Shown: positions 1-6,519 of the stretch, piece by piece | Numbering within the stretch: position 1 is the first letter of the stretch | Layout of the letters: each line of letters opens with the position of its first letter | Assembly: GCA_958348245.1 (NCBI GenBank) | Contig: CATVYJ010000012.1 | Span: forward strand, 1 to 39,386 | From: an uncultured Veillonellaceae bacterium | GTDB lineage: Bacteria; Bacillota; Negativicutes; Veillonellales; Dialisteraceae | DNA: 39,386 nucleotides | Direction of reading: 5' to 3' | Program-made: the position numbers and the translations under genes | The notes under the pieces: generated by a model | Database searches by the model: none | What the model was told of the DNA's origin: nothing | Seen by the model: only the letters and a program-made list of their open reading frames with translations

Positions 1-146
1 GTGAGAAGAAGGCCGCACAAATAAAGAGCGGCCCGCACGAACTGCCCGGCGACGAACGCCGGGCGCGTGCGAGGTGAGTACCGGTATTCCCGCACGGTTT
101 TGCGTCGCGCCTGACAGCGGCTCCCCTTTGCTGATGTGGCTCTAAC

Positions 147-200
147 AAAAAATGCGGGCCCACATACGTCGAGAAGGGTTTTCGACGTATGTGGGCCCGC
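147..200 (-). terminator. Long perfect stem-loop with T-run on the minus strand
   Basis: Bases 154-172 and 182-200 are perfect reverse complements (19 bp); a wobble and two A-T pairs extend the stem to about 22 bp around a GGG loop. Read on the minus strand the stem is followed by a run of six T (from 152-147). No minus-strand gene is recognisable upstream of it, so it would end a transcript starting inside the 200-1134 repeat zone, or it may be a repeat end rather than a working terminator. Confidence 0.55.
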
Positions 201-438
201 TTCGTCATGAAGAGAAACGACAGCATAAGGGACGCACGCGAAGCGTGCGACGCAAAACTTCCAACTGAATGAGCAAGAAGGAAAGCACTCGTCTGTATTC
301 GCACCGTCTGCGTACAAACGTTACAAACAAGGGAGACGCGAAGCGGCGACACAAATCTTCCACGGGCATGCGGGGAAGCCTCGCGAAGGATGTGGGTCCG
401 CTCCAGCATACTTCACAGCAAACATCGCATTTGACATC

Positions 439-536
439 GCGCGAAGTGCACAGAAACATTTTGAAATGTGTCTGCGCCGCACCGCCTGCAAACAAACAGG
501 CGAGTACTGGTGCAGCTCCCCGCCCATTGGAACGGA
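439..536. repeat. Direct repeat, copy 1
   Basis: Bases 439-464 match 872-897 with one mismatch, and 508-536 match 942-970 over 29 identical bases. The sequence between these blocks is diverged in the two copies. Both copies lie in the same orientation about 433 bases apart, so this is a degenerate non-coding direct duplication. Confidence 0.8.
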
Positions 537-554
537 GGCCGGTGCCCGCAGGGA

Positions 555-644
555 GAAATTCTGGCTGGTGGCGTCAGCCGCAGCGCCTGTTTGAGCGAGC
601 GCAGCGAGCGAGTTGCGCGGAGGGTAGTGACCAGCCAGAATTTC
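555..644. repeat. 15-bp perfect inverted repeat around a GAGCGAGCG-rich core
   Basis: The arms 555-569 and 630-644 are perfectly complementary. The roughly 60-base interior contains a GAGCGAGCG...GAGCGAGCG tract typical of short palindromic intergenic elements in Firmicutes. It has no terminal T-run, so it is a palindromic element rather than a simple terminator. Confidence 0.7.
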
Positions 645-677
645 AGGCCGCAGTGACCGGGCGGCGGCCCTTTCTTG

Positions 678-715
678 GCCGACACTCTTTCCGGGCGGCC
701 GGAAAGAATGTCGGC
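678..715. repeat. 17-bp inverted repeat (one mismatch), 4-base loop
   Basis: Arms 678-694 and 699-715 pair with a single C/A mismatch, giving a strong cruciform or hairpin. It directly abuts the dispersed repeat copy at about 720-830 and could be part of the same composite element. Confidence 0.65.
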
Positions 716-719
716 GACG

Positions 720-830
720 CTGGAATCGTATTCCAATAACGGAATGATTCGTGTGTTTCGGACACGTACGGATTAGCGTTGTGGGTCCGCAGAATGACAA
801 GAAAAAACTTTTGCATCTCCATGCAGATCT
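720..830 (+). repeat. Dispersed intergenic repeat, copy P
   Basis: This segment aligns closely with the reverse complement of 37230-37121, sharing the ATTCCAA-AACGGAA block and the TACGGATT-GCGTTGTG-TCCGCAGAAT core. It aligns in part with 37258-37400 on the plus strand. The copies are about 36 kb apart and lie only in intergenic DNA. No open frame is conserved, so it is a non-coding repeat family, perhaps MITE-like or a structured RNA. Confidence 0.7.
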
Positions 831-871
831 GCAGCCAAATGAGAAGGAAGAGTGGTATCGCATCTGCGTCC

Positions 872-970
872 GCGCGAAGTGCGCAGAAACATTTTGAGGG
901 GTATGTGCATCTGCACCGCATGAGAATAAGAGGACAAGCATTGGTGCAGCTCCCCGCCCATTGGAACGGA
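872..970. repeat. Direct repeat, copy 2
   Basis: Second copy of the duplication seen at 439-536. It lies just downstream of copy P of the dispersed repeat, so the upstream zone looks like two partial copies of one larger unit in the same orientation. Confidence 0.8.
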
Positions 971-1084
971 ACCCGGCCTCTGCGGGGCCATTTCTTTCTT
1001 TTCCCGAATGAACCTGTGCTTTGGGGAAAGAAAATTAAGATTTGCGCAAATGTGGCGGGGCGGGCCGACGGGGGTGCCCGTATG

Positions 1085-1093
1085 TGCTAAGAT
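1085..1093 (+). promoter_or_regulatory. Possible extended -10 promoter for comEA
   Basis: TGC followed by TAAGAT forms an extended -10 motif 42 bases before the comEA start. No good -35 hexamer is visible at 16-18 bases upstream, so this is a weak call. Confidence 0.3.
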
Positions 1094-1134
1094 GATGAAA
1101 ACAGGAGAAAAAATCATAGAAGGGAGGGGACGCC

Positions 1135-1707
1135 ATGCGGATGCCTGAGCTGGATGCGGAGGGGCGGCGGTACCTTCTCTTTTTTGTGTGCGCCGCGGCG
1201 TGCCTTGCCGGGGCGGCGTATGCGCTCTGGCCGCAGGCGGAGGAGCCGCTCGTGGTGGAGGCGCAGGGCGCGGAGGTGCTCGGGGCGCGGGCGGAGCCTG
1301 CGGGCCGCATGACGGTGTATATTTCCGGGGCGGTGAAGAAGCCCGGCGTGTACGACGTGCCCGCGGGGAGCCGGGTGTATGAGCTGGTGCGCGCCGCGGG
1401 GGACGTGGTGCCCTATGCGGATGTGGACGCGGTGAATCTGTCGGCGGAGCTTGCCGACGGGGAGACGGTGCACGTGCCGCTCGCGCCGGAGCGGACGGCG
1501 GCGTCTTCGGCGGAGCCTGCGGTGAATCTCAATACGGCGGGCATGGCGGAGCTGGAGTCGCTGCCGGGCGTCGGGGAGGCCACGGCGCGGAAAATTCTGG
1601 ACTACCGCGGGGAGCACGGCCTTTTCCGTTCGAAGGAAGAGCTCATGCAGGTGCCGTCCATCGGCGAGGGGCGGTACGAAAAAATCAAAGACAGGGTCAC
1701 GCTATGA
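1135..1707 (+). CDS. comEA: Competence protein ComEA, DNA receptor
   Basis: ComEA is the membrane-anchored double-stranded DNA receptor of natural transformation and hands DNA to the ComEC channel. The 190-residue product has one N-terminal membrane segment (about 13-32), an SLBB domain (about 59-115, containing GAVKKPGVY) and a C-terminal double helix-hairpin-helix DNA-binding domain (about 129-190) opening with the family motif NLNTA and then LPGVGEATA. Size and order are those of typical Firmicute ComEA. The ATG follows a strong GGGAGGGG ribosome site. The stop overlaps the comEC start (ATGA), so the two are translationally coupled. Confidence 0.93.
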   Translation: MRMPELDAEGRRYLLFFVCAAACLAGAAYALWPQAEEPLVVEAQGAEVLGARAEPAGRMTVYISGAVKKPGVYDVPAGSRVYELVRAAGDVVPYADVDAVNLSAELADGETVHVPLAPERTAASSAEPAVNLNTAGMAELESLPGVGEATARKILDYRGEHGLFRSKEELMQVPSIGEGRYEKIKDRVTL

Positions 1708-3995
1708 GAGAGGCGTATCTCATCGTGTGGTGCGCGGCGGCGCTGTCTCTGGGCGTGTGGGCGGCGGACGCGGCGGAGATTTTTCCCGTACCGGCGGGCG
1801 TGGGAGGCTTTTTTCTGGCGGCGCTCTCTCTGGGGCTGCGCGCGCTGGGACGGAAGCGGGCGGCATGGGTGTGCTGCCTTCTTTTTGCGTGCGCCGCGGG
1901 GATGGCGCGCATGGGCATCGCCGATACGGCGTGGCGGGCGCAGTCGCTGCGGCTGGCCGGCGCGTCGGGGACGTTTTCCGCGGTGATTTCCGGGGAGGCG
2001 CTGTGCGTGTCCGGCCCGGAGGGATACGTGCGCTATCCTGCGGAGGCGTCGTCCGTGCGCTATGACGACGGCACGGTCCGTCCTGTGCGGGGCGCGCTCT
2101 ATGTGTACGTCCCGTGGGAGGGCGGGGAGCCGCTCGCTCCGGATACGGCGGTGTCGGTCACGGGGACGCTGTCTCCTTTCCGCTTTTATAAAAATCCGGG
2201 GAAAATGGATCTGGAGCACCGGTACCGGAGCCGCCGCCTCATCGGGCGGATCTATGCGGAAGCGCCCGGCGCAGTCGAGGCGGCGGGACCGGCGGGGGAA
2301 TTTCCGCTGGAGGCGCTGGCGGCGCGCGTCCGGGGGAGTGTGCGGGCGTCTTTCGCGCCGTATGTGGATGGGGCGCGGCTCTCCGTGCTCATGACGCTGC
2401 TTTTCGGCGGCCATTACGACGAGCTGCCCGAAGGCGTGCTGGAGGGATTCACCGCCACAGGCATCGTGCATATCCTGTCGGTGTCGGGATCGCATATGGC
2501 GCTCCTTTTCGGCTTTCTCTGCCTGCTCGGGCGCTGGCTCCGCCTGCCCGAACGGGCGGTGCTGCCGCTGGCGGCGCTGGCCATGCTGGCTTACGCGGCG
2601 CTGGCGGGGTTCGTGCCGCCGGTGGTGCGGGCGGCCGTCATGGGCGTGCTCGCCGTGGCGGCGCTCTTTTTTCACCGCGACCGGGAAGCGGGGATCGCGC
2701 TCGGCACGGCGGCGGGAGCGATGCTCCTCTGGGACCCGTACTATCTCTTCGACGTGAGCTTCCAGCTGTCCGTGGGGGCGTCGGCGGGCATCGTGCTCCT
2801 GTACCGCCCGCTTCTCCGGGCGCTGCGGAGGCTGCCGCTGTCGGAATGGGCGCGGCAGGGGACGGCCATGGCTCTTGCGGCGCAGCTTCTCACGATGCCG
2901 GTGGTGCTCTGGGATTTTCACCGGCTGCCGCTCTATTTCCTCCCGGCGAATCTGTTTGTGACGCCGCTCCTCGAGGGGAGCATCATCGCGGGGCTCGCCG
3001 CCGCGTTTTTCGCGCCGTTTTTCACGCCGCTTGCGGGCGGGCTCGTGCAGGGCGCGGACTACGCGCTCTGGGGCGCGCTGCGGCTGAACGGATGGCTCGC
3101 GTCGCTGCCGCATGCGTCGCTCCCGGCGGGCGGGATGGCCGCGGCGGAGACGGCGCTGTACTACGGGGCCATTGTCCTGGCGCTGACGTGCGGATGGTGG
3201 GGCGCGTCAGTGCGGCGGCGGGCCCTCGCCGCGGGGGCGCTGGCGGCGCTTCTCGGCGGGTGCGGCCTCTCGTACGCGCGGCGGCCCGAAGCGGAGGTCT
3301 TCGTGCCGGACCTCGGGACGAGCCGGGCGGCGGTGCTCTCGGCGGGCGGGCGTACGGTGGTGTACTACCGGGACGGGGGCCTGCCGCTCGACATGGGGGA
3401 GCGGGAGCTCCGGTCCGTGCTGGAGTACCGGGGGATTTTCGCGCCGGACGTGTTGATCGGGGATTTCACGGCGTGCCCGGGGGAGACGGCCTTCACGCTG
3501 GCGCTCCCCGTGAAGGAAATCTGGCTCTCTTCCGCTTCGGCGGCGAAGGCGGCTCCTGTCCTCGCGGCGCATCCTGAGAGCGCGGTGCGCGTGACAGACG
3601 GGGGACGGATGGCGCTCTCCGGCGGATTGTCCGCCGCGACGGACGGGCGGAGCTGGTACTTCGCATGGGGCGAGTGCGCGTGGTTCATCGACGGGGGCGC
3701 GCCGCTCCGGGACGTGCGCCCCGCGGCGCACCGCGTGTGGATCGGCGGGGCGGAGCCGTTTCGTCCGGCGGTGAATCATGATACAATGGAATGGTTTCTC
3801 CCCGAAGCGGCGGTCTATGCAGGCGGCCGCGGCGCGCAGTCCGGCGAGGACCGGGACTGGTTTCTCCTGTCGCGCATCCCGCTGGGCGATCCGTCGCTGG
3901 ACGGGATGGTGACGGTCCTCCGCAGGGACGGCGCGTGGGAGATGGAGAAGTACAGCCCGAGCGGCATGACGGAAGATTTCTTTTCATTGAAATGA
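1704..3995 (+). CDS. comEC: ComEC/Rec2 DNA-uptake channel with degenerate C-terminal domain
   Basis: ComEC is the polytopic inner-membrane channel that imports one DNA strand during transformation. The 763-residue product is close to the usual length. It shows N-terminal membrane helices, a DUF4131-like soluble part (about 60-190), and the Competence domain with many helices (about 230-500), including the conserved SVSGSHMALLFG near 260-268. The C-terminal part from about residue 530 aligns by position with the metallo-beta-lactamase-like domain. However, the DVGQGDA motif reads DLGTSRA, and the HxHxDH metal motif is replaced by VLIGDFTACPG at about 583-593, so nuclease activity of this domain is unlikely. 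It overlaps comEA and holA by ATGA junctions. Confidence 0.93.
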   Translation: MREAYLIVWCAAALSLGVWAADAAEIFPVPAGVGGFFLAALSLGLRALGRKRAAWVCCLLFACAAGMARMGIADTAWRAQSLRLAGASGTFSAVISGEALCVSGPEGYVRYPAEASSVRYDDGTVRPVRGALYVYVPWEGGEPLAPDTAVSVTGTLSPFRFYKNPGKMDLEHRYRSRRLIGRIYAEAPGAVEAAGPAGEFPLEALAARVRGSVRASFAPYVDGARLSVLMTLLFGGHYDELPEGVLEGFTATGIVHILSVSGSHMALLFGFLCLLGRWLRLPERAVLPLAALAMLAYAALAGFVPPVVRAAVMGVLAVAALFFHRDREAGIALGTAAGAMLLWDPYYLFDVSFQLSVGASAGIVLLYRPLLRALRRLPLSEWARQGTAMALAAQLLTMPVVLWDFHRLPLYFLPANLFVTPLLEGSIIAGLAAAFFAPFFTPLAGGLVQGADYALWGALRLNGWLASLPHASLPAGGMAAAETALYYGAIVLALTCGWWGASVRRRALAAGALAALLGGCGLSYARRPEAEVFVPDLGTSRAAVLSAGGRTVVYYRDGGLPLDMGERELRSVLEYRGIFAPDVLIGDFTACPGETAFTLALPVKEIWLSSASAAKAAPVLAAHPESAVRVTDGGRMALSGGLSAATDGRSWYFAWGECAWFIDGGAPLRDVRPAAHRVWIGGAEPFRPAVNHDTMEWFLPEAAVYAGGRGAQSGEDRDWFLLSRIPLGDPSLDGMVTVLRRDGAWEMEKYSPSGMTEDFFSLK

Positions 3996-5026
3996 GGCGG
4001 CAGATGGCGGTCAAGGCAAAACAGAAGAATGTGTGGCTCCTGTGCGGAGACGACGCGGTGCTTGTGTCGGAAAAGAAGAACGAGCTCATCCGCCGGTATT
4101 TCAAGGGGAATCCTCCGGATGCGGCGGTCTTCGACGGCACGGGGAGTTTTCCCGAGTACCGCGCGGCCCTGGAGGGGCAGTCTCTGTTTTCGCCGGATAC
4201 GGCGGTGGTCATCCAGAATCCGTTTTTCCTGAAGAAAGCGCTCCGGAAGGACGACGAGAAGCCTTACGCGGCGTTTCTGGAGACGCTGCGCGCGCTCCCG
4301 CCGGAGGTGTTTCTCGTGATGACGGTGGACGGGAAGCCCGACCGGCGGACAAAGGCGGTGAAGAGCCTTCTCGACTTCGCGTCGCTTCTGGAGTGCGATT
4401 TTCTCCGGGCGGACGACGGGGCGGAGCGCATGGAGGAGTATCTGTACCATCACGGAAAGCGCCTCGACCCGGAGGCGCGGGCGTATCTGGAGGAGGTGCT
4501 CGGCACGTGGTCGGAGATCTCCGCGCCGTTTCTGGAAACGGAATGTGATAAAATACTACTGGTGTGCGGGGACGGGCCGGTCGTCACGAAGGCGCTGCTC
4601 CAGGACTCGCTCACGGACTATATGGATCAGGGCGTCTTTGCTTTCTTTGACCGGCTCCTCGCGCGGGACGCGCCGGCCGTGCTCGAAGGAGCGTCCCGGG
4701 TCTTTACGGATCCGGCGTCGACGCTGAAAAATACGGGATTTCTCGCGGCGCAGTTCCGGCGCATCCGCATGGTGCACGAGCTGGATCGGGCGCCGCTCTC
4801 GCAGGCGGAGAAGGCGGCGCTCCTCGGGGTGCGCGGGGCGTGGCAGATGAAGCGCCTCGCCGCCATGGCGCGGCAGGTGTCGGAGCGGGAAGCGGAGGAT
4901 TTCCTGCTGGCGCTCTTCCGGTGGCAGTACGGCCAGCGGTCGGGCGGCGGCGGGGAGCTCACGGACGTGCTTCTCCGCTTCTGCATGGGCGGGAAGCGTG
5001 CCCGTCCGGTTCGGAGGTCGGAATGA
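3992..5026 (+). CDS. holA: DNA polymerase III delta subunit
   Basis: HolA is the clamp-loader subunit that opens the beta sliding clamp. The 344-residue product has the expected length and the N-terminal RecD-like fold signature (WLLCGDDAVLVSEKKNELIRRYF), a mid-region DxRTKAVKSLL-like segment, and a helical C-terminal domain ending before LLRFCMGGKRARPVRR. It lies directly after comEC, the usual Firmicute position. ATG 3992 overlaps the comEC stop (ATGA), which I favour for coupling; ATG 4004 in the same frame is the alternative. Upstream in-frame codons back to 3791 lie inside comEC and are not used. Confidence 0.9.
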   Translation: MRRQMAVKAKQKNVWLLCGDDAVLVSEKKNELIRRYFKGNPPDAAVFDGTGSFPEYRAALEGQSLFSPDTAVVIQNPFFLKKALRKDDEKPYAAFLETLRALPPEVFLVMTVDGKPDRRTKAVKSLLDFASLLECDFLRADDGAERMEEYLYHHGKRLDPEARAYLEEVLGTWSEISAPFLETECDKILLVCGDGPVVTKALLQDSLTDYMDQGVFAFFDRLLARDAPAVLEGASRVFTDPASTLKNTGFLAAQFRRIRMVHELDRAPLSQAEKAALLGVRGAWQMKRLAAMARQVSEREAEDFLLALFRWQYGQRSGGGGELTDVLLRFCMGGKRARPVRRSE

Positions 5027-6504
5027 AAAAACTGGTACTGGCAGCGGCAGCGGCGGTCCTTGCGGGCGCTTTTTCGCTGCCTTTTCTCTATAACGGGGGC
5101 GGCGCGGTCATTCACGGCCTCACGGTGGACGGCGTGGACGCGGGCGGCATGACGGCGGCGGATCTCGCCGCGCTCGTCGAGGCGAAGAATGAGGCGCTCG
5201 CATCCCGGACGCTGACGGTGCGCCGGGGAGCCGTCGAGGAGACCTGGACGTTTGCGGAGCTGGGCGTGCGCATGGACGCGGAGAAGGAAACGGCCCGCCT
5301 CCTGGCCGCAGGCCGCGGGGGAGACCTCCTCTCCGACTGGGCGGACCAGTGGAAGGCGCTGCTCACCGGCGCGGAGGCCCATCTGGCCATCACGTACGAC
5401 GCGGAGGCTCTGCAGGCACGCATCCGGGCGCTGGCCGCGCGGTACGCCGCGCCGCCGGAAGCCGCGCGCCCGCAGATCGCCGGAGACGGGTCGGTGACGT
5501 TTCCCGAGCCGAAGCCGCACCTCGAGATCGACGGGGAAGCGCTGCGGCAGGCCGCGGACGCGCAGCTCCTCTCCGGGCGGAGCGGCGCGGTGGAGATCCC
5601 CGTGACCGCAGAGAAATTTTCCTCATTTACGGAGGAGCAGCGCGCCCGCATCGACCGCGTCCTCGGCGCGTACACCACGTATTTCTCCATGGACCCGAAC
5701 CGGAGCGGCAACATCGAGCGGGCGGCGCGGAGCGTCGACGGCTGGCTCCTCCAGCCCGGGGAGACGTTTTCTTTCAACGGAGCTACGGGGCTGCGCACCC
5801 GGGCGAACGGCTATCTCGACGCGCCGGTCTTCCTGGACGGCAAGCTCGTCCCCGACGCGGGGGGCGGCGTGTGCCAGGTGAGCACCACCCTCTTCAATGC
5901 GGTGCTCCTCGCGGGTCTCGAAGTGACGGAGCGCACGTGCCATTTCGCGCCCGTGGCCTACGCGCCCCTCGGACGGGACGCCACGGTGGCGGACAATTAT
6001 CTGGATTTCCGCTTCGTGAACAATCTGGCCCATCCGGTGTATCTCTGCGCGGTGTACGAGCCGGGCGCCGTCACGATCTACGTGCTGGGGAATCACGAGG
6101 ATGAGCCGCAGTACGTGGCGCTCGCGGAGACGGAGAGAAAGACGCTCCCCCACAAGACGGTGTACCGGGCCGACCCCGCGCAGGCGGAGGCGAAGAAAAC
6201 CGAAGAGGGCAATGACGGCTGCGACGTGACGGTCGTGCGGACGGTGACGCGCCGGGACGGCTCGGCGTGGACGGACAGCTTCCGCTCCGTGTACGACGCG
6301 GTGGATACGGTCGTCACGTACAAAGACCCGAAACAGATGGAAAAAGACAGACAGGCGGCGGAAAAGGCCAAAGCGCCGGAGAAGGCGGCCGGCGCGGAGA
6401 AGAAGGCCGGCGCGGAGAAGAAGGCCGCGGAGAGCGGGAAGCCGGGCGCGGCGGAGAAAAAAGAACCGGCGCAGCCCGCGCCCGCCCCGCGCCGCCCGGC
6501 ATGA
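5023..6504 (+). CDS. VanW/YoaR-like cell-envelope protein
   Basis: A 493-residue protein with an N-terminal hydrophobic signal or anchor (about 3-24), a peptidoglycan-binding-type domain (PG_binding_4, about 75-200), a VanW domain (about 220-350, with FSFNGATGLRTRANGY and GGVCQVSTTLFNA) and a G5-like region (about 355-435). These families act at the cell wall, but the biochemical role of VanW is not established. The last 60 residues are a low-complexity Lys/Ala/Glu/Pro tail with a short duplicated AGAEKK unit (around 6388-6423), likely unstructured and wall-spanning. ATG 5023 overlaps the holA stop and sits 4 bases after GGAGGT, which decides the start against longer frames. Confidence 0.85.
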   Translation: MKKLVLAAAAAVLAGAFSLPFLYNGGGAVIHGLTVDGVDAGGMTAADLAALVEAKNEALASRTLTVRRGAVEETWTFAELGVRMDAEKETARLLAAGRGGDLLSDWADQWKALLTGAEAHLAITYDAEALQARIRALAARYAAPPEAARPQIAGDGSVTFPEPKPHLEIDGEALRQAADAQLLSGRSGAVEIPVTAEKFSSFTEEQRARIDRVLGAYTTYFSMDPNRSGNIERAARSVDGWLLQPGETFSFNGATGLRTRANGYLDAPVFLDGKLVPDAGGGVCQVSTTLFNAVLLAGLEVTERTCHFAPVAYAPLGRDATVADNYLDFRFVNNLAHPVYLCAVYEPGAVTIYVLGNHEDEPQYVALAETERKTLPHKTVYRADPAQAEAKKTEEGNDGCDVTVVRTVTRRDGSAWTDSFRSVYDAVDTVVTYKDPKQMEKDRQAAEKAKAPEKAAGAEKKAGAEKKAAESGKPGAAEKKEPAQPAPAPRRPA

Positions 6505-6519
6505 CGGAAAGGAGGCCCC

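Larger units (their letters stand above)
1..1134. other. Repeat-rich non-coding region
   Basis: I find no convincing gene here. The reading frames present on both strands have no recognisable domain and overlap one another, and their peptides simply follow the DNA repeats. The region holds three strong inverted repeats (154-200, 555-644, 678-715), a direct repeat (439-536 and 872-970) and one copy of a dispersed repeat (about 720-830). Frame 3 is open from base 3 to a TGA at 75-77, so the tail of an upstream gene could enter the window, but 24 open codons mean little in GC-rich DNA. A small GC hairpin lies at 44-64 without a T-run. Confidence 0.7.

Noticed and set aside
1..140. Possible T-box or other known structured RNA, from a GGTGAGTACCG-like string and the hairpin at 44-64
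   Set aside because: The T-box core is not matched, there is no terminator or aminoacyl-tRNA synthetase gene downstream, and no other RNA family fits.
321..941. A 206-codon minus-strand reading frame and its plus-strand counterpart in the first kilobase
   Set aside because: The predicted peptides have no domain, overlap on both strands, and track the DNA repeats; similar peptides arise at 37017-37640 only because the repeat recurs.
1602..3113. Long minus-strand frame antisense to comEC
   Set aside because: Arg/Pro/His-rich translation typical of the reverse frame of a GC-rich gene; the plus strand encodes a clear ComEC.
6388..6423. Tandem repeat considered as a CRISPR or mobile-element end
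   Set aside because: It is an in-frame 18-base duplication coding for the Lys/Ala-rich tail of the VanW-like protein. No CRISPR-like array was noticed anywhere in the window.
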